Of a stretch of DNA of 27,068 nucleotides, positions 16,348-22,224 are shown in pieces. A program made the position numbers and the translations under genes. The notes under the pieces were generated by a model. The model was not told the origin of the DNA and searched no databases. It saw only the letters and a program-made list of their open reading frames with translations. Source of the stretch: a virus; IMG/VR virus record IMGVR_UViG_3300017782_000164, positions 1 to 27,068 of that record; one strand, given 5' to 3'. Every line of letters starts with the position of its first letter. Positions within the stretch are counted from its first letter, which is position 1.

Positions 16348-16698
16348 CTAATCCATCCTTGTTACAAAGTATCCATCAGGTGTAGGCAAACCTATCACAC
16401 CACCTGTATCATAGAAATATACTATTCCATCTGCTGTATTCATATATGCAACAGCTTTCATGTCTTCATTCCATGTACCATCTTCATCTTCCACAACATT
16501 TCTGTATGTACCATCCTCTAAAACTGTACCCTCAAATTTGTACAAGGATAGTCCAAAGTATTTGTTACTCATAAATTCTACAAGATTTGTTTCACCTAGC
16601 ATATTATATTCTTGTACCCAATGAGGTAACAAACCTAAACATTCTCTGATATAATCTTGTGGTAAGTGATTATATTCTTTACTAACTATTAGTGCCAT
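16348..16698 (-). CDS. Hypothetical phage protein, 116 aa
   Basis: 116 aa. Acidic, with aromatic-rich segments: YIRECLGLLPHWVQEYN early, KYFGLSLYKFEGTVLEDG in the centre and VYFYDTGGVIGLPTPDGYFV near the end. The second half looks beta-rich. No motif of a known enzyme. Its ATG overlaps the stop of the methyltransferase by one base, so the two are likely translationally coupled. Confidence 0.65.
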   Translation of the reverse strand: MALIVSKEYNHLPQDYIRECLGLLPHWVQEYNMLGETNLVEFMSNKYFGLSLYKFEGTVLEDGTYRNVVEDEDGTWNEDMKAVAYMNTADGIVYFYDTGGVIGLPTPDGYFVTRMD

Positions 16699-17774
16699 TA
16701 CTTAACTCCTTTCAATATGTGTGCTATCACGTCAACTGTAAAGCCATTGCCTAGCATCTTGTATCGTTGCGTGTTACTTACGTGGTTGGTGTAGTTGTCT
16801 GGTAGTGTCTGCAATCTCTCGCACTCAAGTGGTGTTAGCTTACGCCATTGTAACTCTGATACATCTACTGCCACGTTATCTTTCTGTACTGTGGTCAGAC
16901 TGTTGGTCTTGCCATCTGTACGTACCTCTAGCCGTTGTGTGGTCATACCTGCTACCTTGTGCTTGTGGTCTTGTCTGACACCATCGACTGTGTACCTGCC
17001 TCGCCATGCACCACATAATACTTTAGGTTCTCTGTGTCCACCACCCATCGTAGTTAGTGTGGGTGCTTTGCCTAGTGGGTGATAGACACGCTTGATGCTA
17101 TCGTTACCATTGAGGTCAGCGTCTGCAACATGACACAAGCCATCACTACTAAACACTAACTGTCTGCGATGCTTCTCAAAGTATGACTTTAGATTGCCAC
17201 CCTTGAAGTAGTTGGCATCAAGGCAATGTGCTTTGTCTCTGTCAGTAAACCCATCCTCTAGTATGTCTTGCAACACAATGTCTTTATCCTCTGGTTGTGT
17301 GACATTGGGTATGTTTGTCCAATACAAACGCTGTCGGTTCTGTGCAGACAGAAGCCTACTGTTGATAGCGATAGGTTGTACACCTAGTGCATCAGATATC
17401 ACGTCCTGATACTCTTGTTTCATACGCACATTCTCAAGCAAGAAATACTTGGGCTTGAGTACACGTAGCACCTTGACATACTCCCAGAATAATTTGCTAC
17501 GAGGGTCATCAAAATTTAATTGTTTACCCGCAAATGAAAAGCCCTGACAAGGACTACCCCCAACAAGCAAGTCTATAGGTTCGTTGTGTAGGTGTGAACG
17601 CTTGAGGATGTTGGTTACATCTCCTAGCTGTTCTATATCAGGATAGTTTGCCATTGCTACCTTGATAGCATACTTATCTATCTCTGACGCATAATACTTA
17701 GTAACTGGTATGCCTAGTCTGTCTAAGGCAACACGAGTACAAGCACTCCCATCAAATAAACTTAATACATTCAT
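16698..17774 (-). CDS. DNA (cytosine-5) methyltransferase
   Basis: 358 aa from the ATG at 17774 (GGAG upstream, within the end of the lysin gene). C5-methyltransferase motifs in order: LSLFDGSACTRVAL (SAM-binding motif I, residues 4-17), ASEIDKYA (29-36), GGSPCQGFSFAG with catalytic Cys76, LLENV (112-116), QNRQRLYW (145-152) and the C-terminal MLGNGFTVDVIAHIL. The target-recognition domain lies between about 160 and 310. No restriction enzyme partner is visible, so it is an orphan enzyme. It may protect phage DNA from host restriction or mimic host methylation. Confidence 0.95.
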   Translation of the reverse strand: MNVLSLFDGSACTRVALDRLGIPVTKYYASEIDKYAIKVAMANYPDIEQLGDVTNILKRSHLHNEPIDLLVGGSPCQGFSFAGKQLNFDDPRSKLFWEYVKVLRVLKPKYFLLENVRMKQEYQDVISDALGVQPIAINSRLLSAQNRQRLYWTNIPNVTQPEDKDIVLQDILEDGFTDRDKAHCLDANYFKGGNLKSYFEKHRRQLVFSSDGLCHVADADLNGNDSIKRVYHPLGKAPTLTTMGGGHREPKVLCGAWRGRYTVDGVRQDHKHKVAGMTTQRLEVRTDGKTNSLTTVQKDNVAVDVSELQWRKLTPLECERLQTLPDNYTNHVSNTQRYKMLGNGFTVDVIAHILKGVK

Positions 17775-17775
17775 C

Positions 17776-18201
17776 TCAATACTCCCATCTGTAGAAAACG
17801 TGGTCATCTATTCGTACCACATACTGTTTAGTTTCTGCCCATTCTGGCAGGACGTAGGTAGCATGGTAGTGTGTCGCACCTTCAACAAAGTCATCTAGGT
17901 GTCCAAGCAACACACCCCCTGCCACTAGCTTAGACATCTCCCATGCCTCTGCATCACGTGGCTTGTCACTCTTACCATCACAGTACCATGAGAAGTGACA
18001 CCTATTCCTGATAGGTACGTCAGGCTTCCATGAGTACGTCTGTCCTTGTGTAACTACCTCACACACATCATCAGGATATCGGGTATCATACACTCTGTTC
18101 ATTACGACTTGTGCTACTGCCACCTGTCCAATGAACGATTGATTACGTGCCTCGTGATACACGTTCATGGCAAGGCATACAAATGCTGTTTCAAGTAACA
18201 T
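17776..18201 (-). CDS. SleB-type (Hydrolase_2) cell wall hydrolase, probable endolysin
   Basis: 141 aa. The fold signature of SleB/CwlJ hydrolases is clear: NVYHEARNQSFIGQVAVAQV at about residues 13-32, with Glu17 as the likely catalytic acid. MNRVYD follows, then FSWYCDG and GATHYHATYVLPEW. SleB family enzymes cleave peptidoglycan glycan strands. There is no signal peptide, so it needs a holin to reach the wall. It lies on the - strand inside the replication-side block, next to the methyltransferase, while a holin-like gene is on the + strand at the far end of the window. Confidence 0.9.
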   Translation of the reverse strand: MLLETAFVCLAMNVYHEARNQSFIGQVAVAQVVMNRVYDTRYPDDVCEVVTQGQTYSWKPDVPIRNRCHFSWYCDGKSDKPRDAEAWEMSKLVAGGVLLGHLDDFVEGATHYHATYVLPEWAETKQYVVRIDDHVFYRWEY

Positions 18202-18439
18202 TAATCACACTCCTATAATTTGCTACGGCATTTTTAACTATGGGTGGATACTTACCTAGATAAGTACCTGCTTCTAACATCTCCTTTGATAGCAGATGTT
18301 TGTGTGGATGTTCAAGTGTATCCCAATGCTCTAAGATATTCTTAGCACATTGGTCAAACATTGCGTCACTTATTATCGGGTCATCCTCTACATAGTATGC
18401 GTAGGATGCCATCATGTAACGTGATATTGGGTGGTTCAT
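18191..18439 (-). CDS. LigA Ia-domain-like protein (DNA ligase LigA-related)
   Basis: 82 aa. Residues 9-30, including ASYAYYVEDDPIISDAMFDQ, match the N-terminal Ia domain of NAD-dependent DNA ligase (usual form: YYxxDxPxISDAEYD). In LigA that domain binds the nicotinamide part of NAD. Here it is the whole protein: there is no adenylation Lys motif and no OB or BRCT domain. It could bind NAD or the host LigA, but neither is shown. The start has AAAAGGAG 8 nt upstream. It overlaps the lysin start by 11 bp. Confidence 0.75.
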   Translation of the reverse strand: MNHPISRYMMASYAYYVEDDPIISDAMFDQCAKNILEHWDTLEHPHKHLLSKEMLEAGTYLGKYPPIVKNAVANYRSVINVT

Positions 18440-18633
18440 GTATCATACTCCTTTTTGTGTGGTTGCATATGCTCTCCACACTCCATACATTTACATTGTG
18501 GTTTCGGGTAGATGTCATGGCAATCCACGACATCCACATCATATTCTAACATCCATGAGATGCGGTTAGTGCGAACCCATCCTAACTCGAATACATCCGC
18601 ACTCCCACACTCACTACAAGTCCAGTTACTCAT
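18436..18633 (-). CDS. Small zinc-ribbon protein
   Basis: 65 aa. Two cysteine knuckles: CSEC near residues 5-8 and CKCMEC near 48-53, with an acidic middle (EYDVDVVDCHDIY). The pair of CxxC knuckles fits a zinc ribbon that binds nucleic acid or protein. The ATG overlaps the preceding stop as ATGA. Function unknown. Confidence 0.65.
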   Translation of the reverse strand: MSNWTCSECGSADVFELGWVRTNRISWMLEYDVDVVDCHDIYPKPQCKCMECGEHMQPHKKEYDT

Positions 18634-19010
18634 GCAGTTTTCTTAGACTTGCCTCTGCCATTACGTGCTAGGCTACGAAGGTTATCAATCTTGAACGAGC
18701 CAATCTCAATACCTACATTGTCTCTGTTCTTACGTCTAACAGCCTTGCCTAGTTCACGATGCATATTCTCAAGTATGATACCTGCAATAGCTTGTGTAGT
18801 GTACTGTATGTAACCACCTACCTCTGCCTTTGCTTCACGTGTTGCCTCTAATACCATTCTGTATAGCTTGTATCTGCCTAGCTTTACGCCATGATACTCC
18901 GCATATAAACGCTCCACTTTTGCAAGTTTGTTCTCGACTTCGGGTGATGCAAGCACCTGACCTGTCATACCTGTTGAACGCTTGTGAAATGTGATTGTTT
19001 GAATAGTCAT
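18630..19010 (-). CDS. Basic helical protein of unknown function
   Basis: 126 aa. The ATG at 19010 has AAAGGAGA 8 nt upstream; a longer frame to 19073 runs through the palindromic repeat at 19044-19057 and is not preferred. The sequence is helical with a basic C-terminus (AVRRKNRDN, then RNGRGKSKKTA), suggesting nucleic-acid binding. The palindrome lies 34 bp upstream, making this one of the genes likely controlled by it. No family recognised. Confidence 0.65.
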   Translation of the reverse strand: MTIQTITFHKRSTGMTGQVLASPEVENKLAKVERLYAEYHGVKLGRYKLYRMVLEATREAKAEVGGYIQYTTQAIAGIILENMHRELGKAVRRKNRDNVGIEIGSFKIDNLRSLARNGRGKSKKTA

Positions 19011-19043
19011 AATATAGTCTCCTTTCAAGAGATTAGTTGATTT

Positions 19044-19057
19044 GTCCGACATCGGAC
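19044..19057. repeat. Palindromic repeat, copy 1
   Basis: GTCCGACATCGGAC, followed on the + strand by TTTTT and preceded by TTT. It lies between the stop of the 123-aa gene (19061) and the start of the 126-aa gene (19010), 34 bp before the ATG. On the - strand a TATAAA sits just upstream, so the palindrome would overlap a transcript start. Candidate operator. Confidence 0.85.
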
Positions 19058-19060
19058 TTT

Positions 19061-19432
19061 TTATATTGCCCAAACACTAGGGCGGTCATCACTTCCCATT
19101 GTAATCAATGGTGAAGTAAATACTGGTTCACCTTCACGCATGAAGGTATCATTCTCATATGGATTGTATGTGACTTCTCTAGCCCCATCAAAATAACAGG
19201 CTGTCTTATGTTCGCTGAATACAGGATACGTTCCTGTTACAAAAGCATGAACATTCTTTCTGCCTTCACGTCTGGCACGTGCCTGTCCTGCCTTGTGGAT
19301 GGATAGCTTGCAATCCTTTAAACTTATTTCTGTTATGTGATGTATCACTCTGCCTGTCTTAGCATCTTGTACTGAATACATTTTCTTGTGTAAATTCCAA
19401 TATACACGTACTCTCATTCCTTCTTTAAGCAT
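19061..19432 (-). CDS. Hypothetical protein, 123 aa
   Basis: 123 aa from the ATG at 19432, which has GAGGAGA at 6-12 nt; an upstream GTG in frame is within that ribosome site. The N-terminus is beta-rich (MRVRVYWNLHKKMYSVQDA, TGRVIHHITEISLKD), the middle basic (ARARREGRKNVHAFVTG) and the end polar (MGSDDRPSVWAI). This resembles small phage proteins that lack a named domain. It overlaps the next upstream 47-aa gene by 8 bp. Confidence 0.6.
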   Translation of the reverse strand: MLKEGMRVRVYWNLHKKMYSVQDAKTGRVIHHITEISLKDCKLSIHKAGQARARREGRKNVHAFVTGTYPVFSEHKTACYFDGAREVTYNPYENDTFMREGEPVFTSPLITMGSDDRPSVWAI

Positions 19433-19568
19433 AGTATCTCTCCTCACCTATACGTTGTATCTTTTGCTTTGCCTTACGCATTGCCTGACGTTCACGCTTC
19501 CAATCATCACGCTTTGGCTTGCGTACTTTGGGTTTATTCACTTTCATTTTCTCTAATCGTATCTGCAT
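19425..19568 (-). CDS. Very basic 47-aa miniprotein
   Basis: 47 aa (ATG 19566-19568, TAA 19425-19427). Almost a third of residues are Lys or Arg (NKPKVRKPKRDDWKRERQAM, then RKAKQK). It overlaps both neighbours (35 bp with the gene before, 8 bp with the gene after). It is probably a nucleic-acid-associated peptide. Coding status is supported mainly by the compact overlapping layout. Confidence 0.5.
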   Translation of the reverse strand: MQIRLEKMKVNKPKVRKPKRDDWKRERQAMRKAKQKIQRIGEERYYA

Positions 19569-19677
19569 AACCTTTATCCTTCTTTCGATTGTATTTCTTT
19601 TTATCAGGTACTACCTGTTGCCTTCTACGACTTAATGCCATTGCTTTGGCAACAGGATTAACAGGTCTTACTACCAT
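19534..19677 (-). CDS. Basic 47-aa phage miniprotein
   Basis: 47 aa (ATG 19675-19677, TAA 19534-19536), with CGGAG about 9 nt upstream. Sequence features: MVVRPVNPVAKAMALSRRRQ, then KKKYNRKKDK and an acidic tail. The palindromic repeat copy 2 lies 17-30 bp upstream of the ATG, with a TATAAT just before it on the - strand. Small basic proteins with this start are common in marine phages; role unknown. Confidence 0.6.
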   Translation of the reverse strand: MVVRPVNPVAKAMALSRRRQQVVPDKKKYNRKKDKGYADTIRENESE

Positions 19678-19693
19678 TGTCAAATCTCCGTTT

Positions 19694-19707
19694 GTCCGAC
19701 ATCGGAC
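19694..19707. repeat. Palindromic repeat, copy 2
   Basis: GTCCGACATCGGAC, preceded by TTT and followed by TTTTTAT; flanks are identical to copy 1 over 24 bases. On the - strand it is directly preceded by TATAATAAAAA, so its left edge falls at the predicted transcription start for the 47-aa gene at 19677. No good -35 is visible. Confidence 0.85.
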
Positions 19708-19723
19708 TTTTTATTATATATAA

Positions 19724-19743
19724 AGTGAAAATACACTTTCACT
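19724..19743 (-). terminator. Inverted repeat, possible weak terminator or operator
   Basis: AGTGAAA and TTTCACT pair as a 7-bp stem with a 6-nt loop. On the - strand it follows the 229-aa gene (stop at 19783) and is followed by TTATATATAAT. The AT-rich stem makes a terminator weak; it could instead be a binding site upstream of the -10 of copy 2. The 105-bp gap 19678-19782 holds nothing else. Confidence 0.4.
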
Positions 19744-19782
19744 AATGTTTAAGTGTATTTATCACTAAGATATATATAAGGT

Positions 19783-20472
19783 TTAAGCCATTGCAACTGC
19801 ATCAGCTTTCTTCTTGCCATTGCCATGAGCAGGAAATCCAACGATTGCATCACGTATTCTAGCACATAATCCGCAAGTCTCACATGATACATCATCTTTG
19901 ACGACAGCAGGACATACGACAACTTTTCTGCCTTTCGGTGTAGTTGTATTAGTCATCTGAGTTGAAGGCAAGACTGTCGTTACAGGTGCAATACCAGCAT
20001 CAAATAAGTCATCAGCATGAGCAAGATTATTGCCAGACAAGTTGACAACAAAACCATCACTCACCATCTGCTCAACCACGTTGGCATTATGCTTGTCGTT
20101 GATAACGTCATAGTGTGTATATGTCCAACCACGCTTGCCTTTGTTGGCTTCTGATAGCTGAAAGTTAGCCTTGGCATCAAGTCGCTTGCCATCACCTGCC
20201 AAGTCACCTGCCTGATTATGTCTCCACAATGTATCAGCTTTTAAGTTGGCAATCTTACCGACAAACACTTCCCACGAATCACCACGATTTCCGTCAGTAA
20301 CTTTCTTCCAATGCATCGCAAGCGGTCCTGCATTCGCATAGCAACCGCCTTCGTTGGCATGGTTGAATGGGCATACATCAGGACAGGTGCTTGCTGTCGT
20401 TGTGGATACAGGTATCCTACCCACTTTTTTATTGTTTGATTTCAAGACTAGATGTGCATTGTAATTTTGCAT
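19783..20472 (-). CDS. Cysteine-rich phage/plasmid protein (DUF7227-like)
   Basis: 229 aa. Two cysteine groups frame the protein: TCPDVCPFNHANEGGCYA near residues 29-46, and VVCPAVVKDDVSCETCGLC near 185-203. Between them are GPLAMHWKKV, WRHNQAGDLAG and NLSGNNLAHADDL. I recall this architecture as a broadly spread phage and plasmid family labelled DUF7227. The cysteine spacing suggests a metal or Fe-S site and a possible enzyme, but no reaction is known to me. Upstream are palindromic repeat copy 3 (26 bp before the ATG) and a candidate promoter at 20526-20553. Confidence 0.75.
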   Translation of the reverse strand: MQNYNAHLVLKSNNKKVGRIPVSTTTASTCPDVCPFNHANEGGCYANAGPLAMHWKKVTDGNRGDSWEVFVGKIANLKADTLWRHNQAGDLAGDGKRLDAKANFQLSEANKGKRGWTYTHYDVINDKHNANVVEQMVSDGFVVNLSGNNLAHADDLFDAGIAPVTTVLPSTQMTNTTTPKGRKVVVCPAVVKDDVSCETCGLCARIRDAIVGFPAHGNGKKKADAVAMA

Positions 20473-20497
20473 TTTACACTCCGTTGCAACTTGTTTT

Positions 20498-20511
20498 GTT
20501 CGACATCGGAC
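20498..20511. repeat. Palindromic repeat, copy 3 (one mismatch)
   Basis: GTTCGACATCGGAC, one base different from the consensus, with the usual TTTT after it. It is 26 bp before the ATG of the 229-aa gene and just downstream of a TTGACA-16-TATGCT promoter, so it would lie in the first 25 nt of the transcript or under initiating polymerase. Confidence 0.8.
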
Positions 20512-20525
20512 TTTTCGATTTATTC

Positions 20526-20553
20526 AGCATACACTAAATCAAACCCTTGTCAA
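20526..20553 (-). promoter_or_regulatory. Candidate promoter for the 229-aa gene
   Basis: On the - strand TTGACA (20548-20553), a 16-nt spacer, then TATGCT (20526-20531). The palindromic repeat copy 3 follows at about +5 to +20. This arrangement of promoter then palindrome is the best case for the repeat acting as an operator. Confidence 0.5.
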
Positions 20554-20779
20554 TCATCTTTTGTTTTAACAAAAGTACACGCTTGTGACGCTCTCGTGCT
20601 TCCACATGAGCATCATATACCGCTTGCATCTGGGTTTTCTGTCCAGATACAAAGCATTCAAACTGAGGACGGCTCTCAGGCTCATAAGAGTGAGAGTACG
20701 CTCCAGTGTCCATGCTACGCCATGACGAACCAAGGGGCTTGTGTGTCCCCATATCTATAACTGCACCACGTTTTGCCAT
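20534..20779 (-). CDS. Hypothetical protein, 81 aa
   Basis: 81 aa with CGGAG 8 nt before the ATG. Begins MAKRGAVIDMGTHKPLGSSW, aromatic and polar in the middle (YSHSYEPESRPQFECF) and ends in a basic helix with EARERHKRVLLLKQK. No domain recognised. It is followed by the promoter and repeat for the 229-aa gene. The ribosome site overlaps the end of the membrane protein gene upstream. Confidence 0.6.
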   Translation of the reverse strand: MAKRGAVIDMGTHKPLGSSWRSMDTGAYSHSYEPESRPQFECFVSGQKTQMQAVYDAHVEARERHKRVLLLKQKMIDKGLI

Positions 20780-20782
20780 AAT

Positions 20783-20947
20783 TTATCTCCGATAAAATGT
20801 AAGTAAGAAGCCCATAATTGATAGGCTAAACATAGCCATAGCCAAGTATGAAACCCAATTCAAATCACTAAAAGTGATTGTCCAGATGTAGCCTATGGCA
20901 TACCAGAAGGTAGCCATAAGCAATGTGATGAAACGCTCAATAGTCAT
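20783..20947 (-). CDS. Two-span small membrane protein
   Basis: 54 aa (ATG 20945-20947, TAA 20783-20785). Two hydrophobic segments, about residues 6-25 (FITLLMATFWYAIGYIWTIT) and 32-51 (VSYLAMAMFSLSIMGFLLTF), joined by a short polar turn (FSDLNW), with YRR at the end. The shape fits a holin-like or superinfection-type membrane protein. It lies in the early-side cluster, so a role in host takeover or exclusion is possible. The ribosome site is weak (GGGG). Confidence 0.6.
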   Translation of the reverse strand: MTIERFITLLMATFWYAIGYIWTITFSDLNWVSYLAMAMFSLSIMGFLLTFYRR

Positions 20948-20979
20948 TTTAAACCCCATTTTAACTGTTAGACAGTAGC

Positions 20980-21546
20980 TTATGCTACTGCCTGTTTGTT
21001 TGTGTCCTCATCCTGTAGGATGTTTGAGATTGCTTCAAATGACTTGTTAAAGTCATCGAGAGAGATATTGTTGGCTTCGAGCATTTCAAGCACTGCAACC
21101 GCTACGTCATCAGCTTGCATAGGCTTGCTTGCAGTAGGCTTTTCAGTTTGTCCGACATCGGACTTTTCACCTACGGTGTTTTTAGCCTTCGACTCAACGG
21201 GTGCTTTGTTATCTGCCTTGTATGCTTTCAGCATAGCAGATGTTGAAGTAAAACGAGGCAAATAATCTGTAAGATTATCCCACAATTCGGCAAGTTGTTT
21301 GGCATCGGTACGTCTCTGTTTAGGTACATTCTGGATGCCACAATCCTGTAAACGGTTTTTCTTGATGTTGCCCCCAGCTTCAACTGAAAGCTCAATCAGC
21401 AATTTACCTAATGGTAAGTCAAATTCAGTAATCTGTTTCTTTTCAGCTTTCACGATACGCTTCCAAGCATTGCCCAATGCCTTGCCTTGTGATTCGAGAG
21501 TGTTGATTTCAGCAGAAGTAACTTCGTTAATGTTTGATTTAGTCAT
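20980..21546 (-). CDS. First gene of the leftward block, unknown function
   Basis: 188 aa; ATG 21546 with CGGAG 9 nt upstream and a promoter at 21601-21630. The N-terminal 105 residues are mostly helical (GKALGNAWKRIVKAEKK; IQNVPKQRRTDAKQLAELWDNL). A low-complexity linker (residues about 112-143, Lys, Ala, Glu, Thr, Pro) leads to an acidic helical C-terminus (AVAVLEMLEANNISLDDFN). The linker contains palindromic repeat copy 4 read as Lys128-Gln133. As the first-transcribed gene it is likely an early host-takeover or regulatory protein. I do not recognise a family. Confidence 0.7.
   Translation of the reverse strand: MTKSNINEVTSAEINTLESQGKALGNAWKRIVKAEKKQITEFDLPLGKLLIELSVEAGGNIKKNRLQDCGIQNVPKQRRTDAKQLAELWDNLTDYLPRFTSTSAMLKAYKADNKAPVESKAKNTVGEKSDVGQTEKPTASKPMQADDVAVAVLEMLEANNISLDDFNKSFEAISNILQDEDTNKQAVA
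21150..21163. repeat. Palindromic repeat, copy 4 (inside a gene)
   Basis: GTCCGACATCGGAC with TTTG before and TTTT after, inside the 188-aa gene. On the - strand it spans Lys128 to Gln133 in the linker between two helical parts. Its exact match within coding sequence shows the DNA or RNA element itself is under constraint. Confidence 0.85.
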
Positions 21547-21600
21547 GGTAAATACTCCGTATTTAAAGTTGAAATTGAATCGATTTGAAACCGATGCCCC

Positions 21601-21630
21601 ATCTTAAACCGAAAACGAATTTAGGGTCAA
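21601..21630 (-). promoter_or_regulatory. Leftward promoter for the replication block
   Basis: On the - strand TTGACC (21625-21630), 18-nt spacer, then TAAGAT (21601-21606). Predicted start near 21594, 48 nt before the 188-aa gene. A close sigma70-type match and the only good one in this orientation between the 188-aa gene and the rightward genes. Confidence 0.65.
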
Positions 21631-21785
21631 CAAAAAAATTGGCTGAAACTGTGCGTGATTTCTCCTACGCATAATGCACGGGGAAACAGGCGAGTTTCTG
21701 TGGGTGATGCAATGCGACATGACGGGTGACGGGTAGGTCATGTGTAAGGCATTGTGTGAGGTGTGAGAGCGAGGCATTTTGAGAT

Positions 21786-21799
21786 GTCCGACATCGGAC
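21786..21799. repeat. Palindromic repeat, copy 5
   Basis: GTCCGACATCGGAC followed by TTTTT, preceded by GAT. It is in the control region about 240 bp upstream of the 188-aa gene and 155 bp upstream of its promoter. This copy is not next to an obvious start codon. Confidence 0.85.
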
Positions 21800-21932
21800 T
21801 TTTTCAAGCATGGTCTAAGTAAAGTTTTACACTTTTCAATATTTACAGCTTTACAACGCCTGAAACAATGGCAACTGATACCATAACAGTTATCACATTT
21901 CCGAAAACTGGCAGAAATGCTAGGGTTTTACT

Positions 21933-22030
21933 CGCATAATACCTGCATATCACGCATAATGTAGGCATTACAGGCGCATAAACGCATGACATAGGCGCAT
22001 GACGAGCATGACATGGGGGTACGGGCATGA
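21933..22030. repeat. Iteron-like GCATRA repeat cluster
   Basis: Short direct repeats built on (C)GCAT(A/G)A: CGCATAAT at 21933 and 21953, CGCATAA at 21975, CGCATGAC at 21983 and 21996, GCATGAC at 22006, GCATGA at 22025. An isolated CGCATAAT also occurs at 21668. Spacing is 8-22 bp. The cluster is beside an AT-rich region and a divergent promoter pair. It looks like a protein-binding array, an origin iteron set or an operator. Confidence 0.6.
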
Positions 22031-22046
22031 GCCACCCCGGGGTACG
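22016..22046. repeat. GGGGTACG direct repeat with CCCCGGGG palindrome
   Basis: GGGGTACG occurs at 22016-22023 and 22039-22046, 23 bp apart, and the second copy is part of the palindrome ACCCCGGGGT (22034-22043). It is a sharp GC spike at the boundary between the repeat cluster and the AT-rich stretch. Confidence 0.55.
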
Positions 22047-22057
22047 CTAGATATATA

Positions 22058-22076
22058 TACACAGAAATACACAGAT
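22058..22076. repeat. Tandem ATACACAGA pair
   Basis: ATACACAGA occurs at 22058-22066 and again at 22068-22076, a 10-bp period that puts both copies on the same helix face. It is in the AT-rich half of the control region. Confidence 0.5.
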
Positions 22077-22130
22077 TAGGTAAATCAAGTGTTAACCACA
22101 GTAGCAACTGATGTGTATGAGCATACCTAG

Positions 22131-22184
22131 TATAGAATATTTTTCTACTAACCACACTAATATAGGAATATATTTCTCTTACTA
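22131..22184. repeat. Imperfect direct repeat upstream of the rightward promoter
   Basis: TATAGAATATTTTTCTACTA (22131-22150) recurs in altered form as TATAGGAATATATTTCTCTT followed by ACTA (22161-22184), 30 bp downstream. The second copy ends 11 bp before the -35 of the rightward promoter, where an activator might bind. Confidence 0.4.
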
Positions 22185-22195
22185 CATTTTATGTA

Positions 22196-22224
22196 TTGAC
22201 ACTTCTTGACAAAGCTGGTATAAT
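22196..22224 (+). promoter_or_regulatory. Consensus sigma70 promoter for the rightward genes
   Basis: TTGACA (22196-22201), exactly 17 nt, then TATAAT (22219-22224), preceded by TG one base away (extended -10). All twelve core positions match consensus. Predicted start near 22231 leaves a leader of about 165 nt before the GTG at 22398. A second TTGACA at 22206 has the wrong spacing. It needs no phage factor and is likely recognised early by host polymerase. Confidence 0.88.

Noticed and set aside
19011-19073. 21-residue upstream extension of the 126-aa gene
   Set aside because: It would read through the palindromic repeat and lacks a ribosome site; the ATG at 19010 has AAAGGAGA at good spacing.
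21604-21807. 67-codon - strand reading frame across copy 5 of the palindrome
   Set aside because: It starts with TTG, has no ribosome site, and runs through the leftward promoter. Its first residues look like part of the 188-aa protein only because the palindrome reads the same way in that phase.
21843-22155. Two His/Cys/Met-rich - strand frames in the control region
   Set aside because: Their odd composition comes from the GCATRA repeats (ATGC/CATG read repeatedly). There is no ribosome site or plausible protein; treated as non-coding.
22206-22224. Second TTGACA as an alternative -35
   Set aside because: Only 7 nt separate it from TATAAT, so it cannot pair with that -10; it may be chance or a duplicated element.
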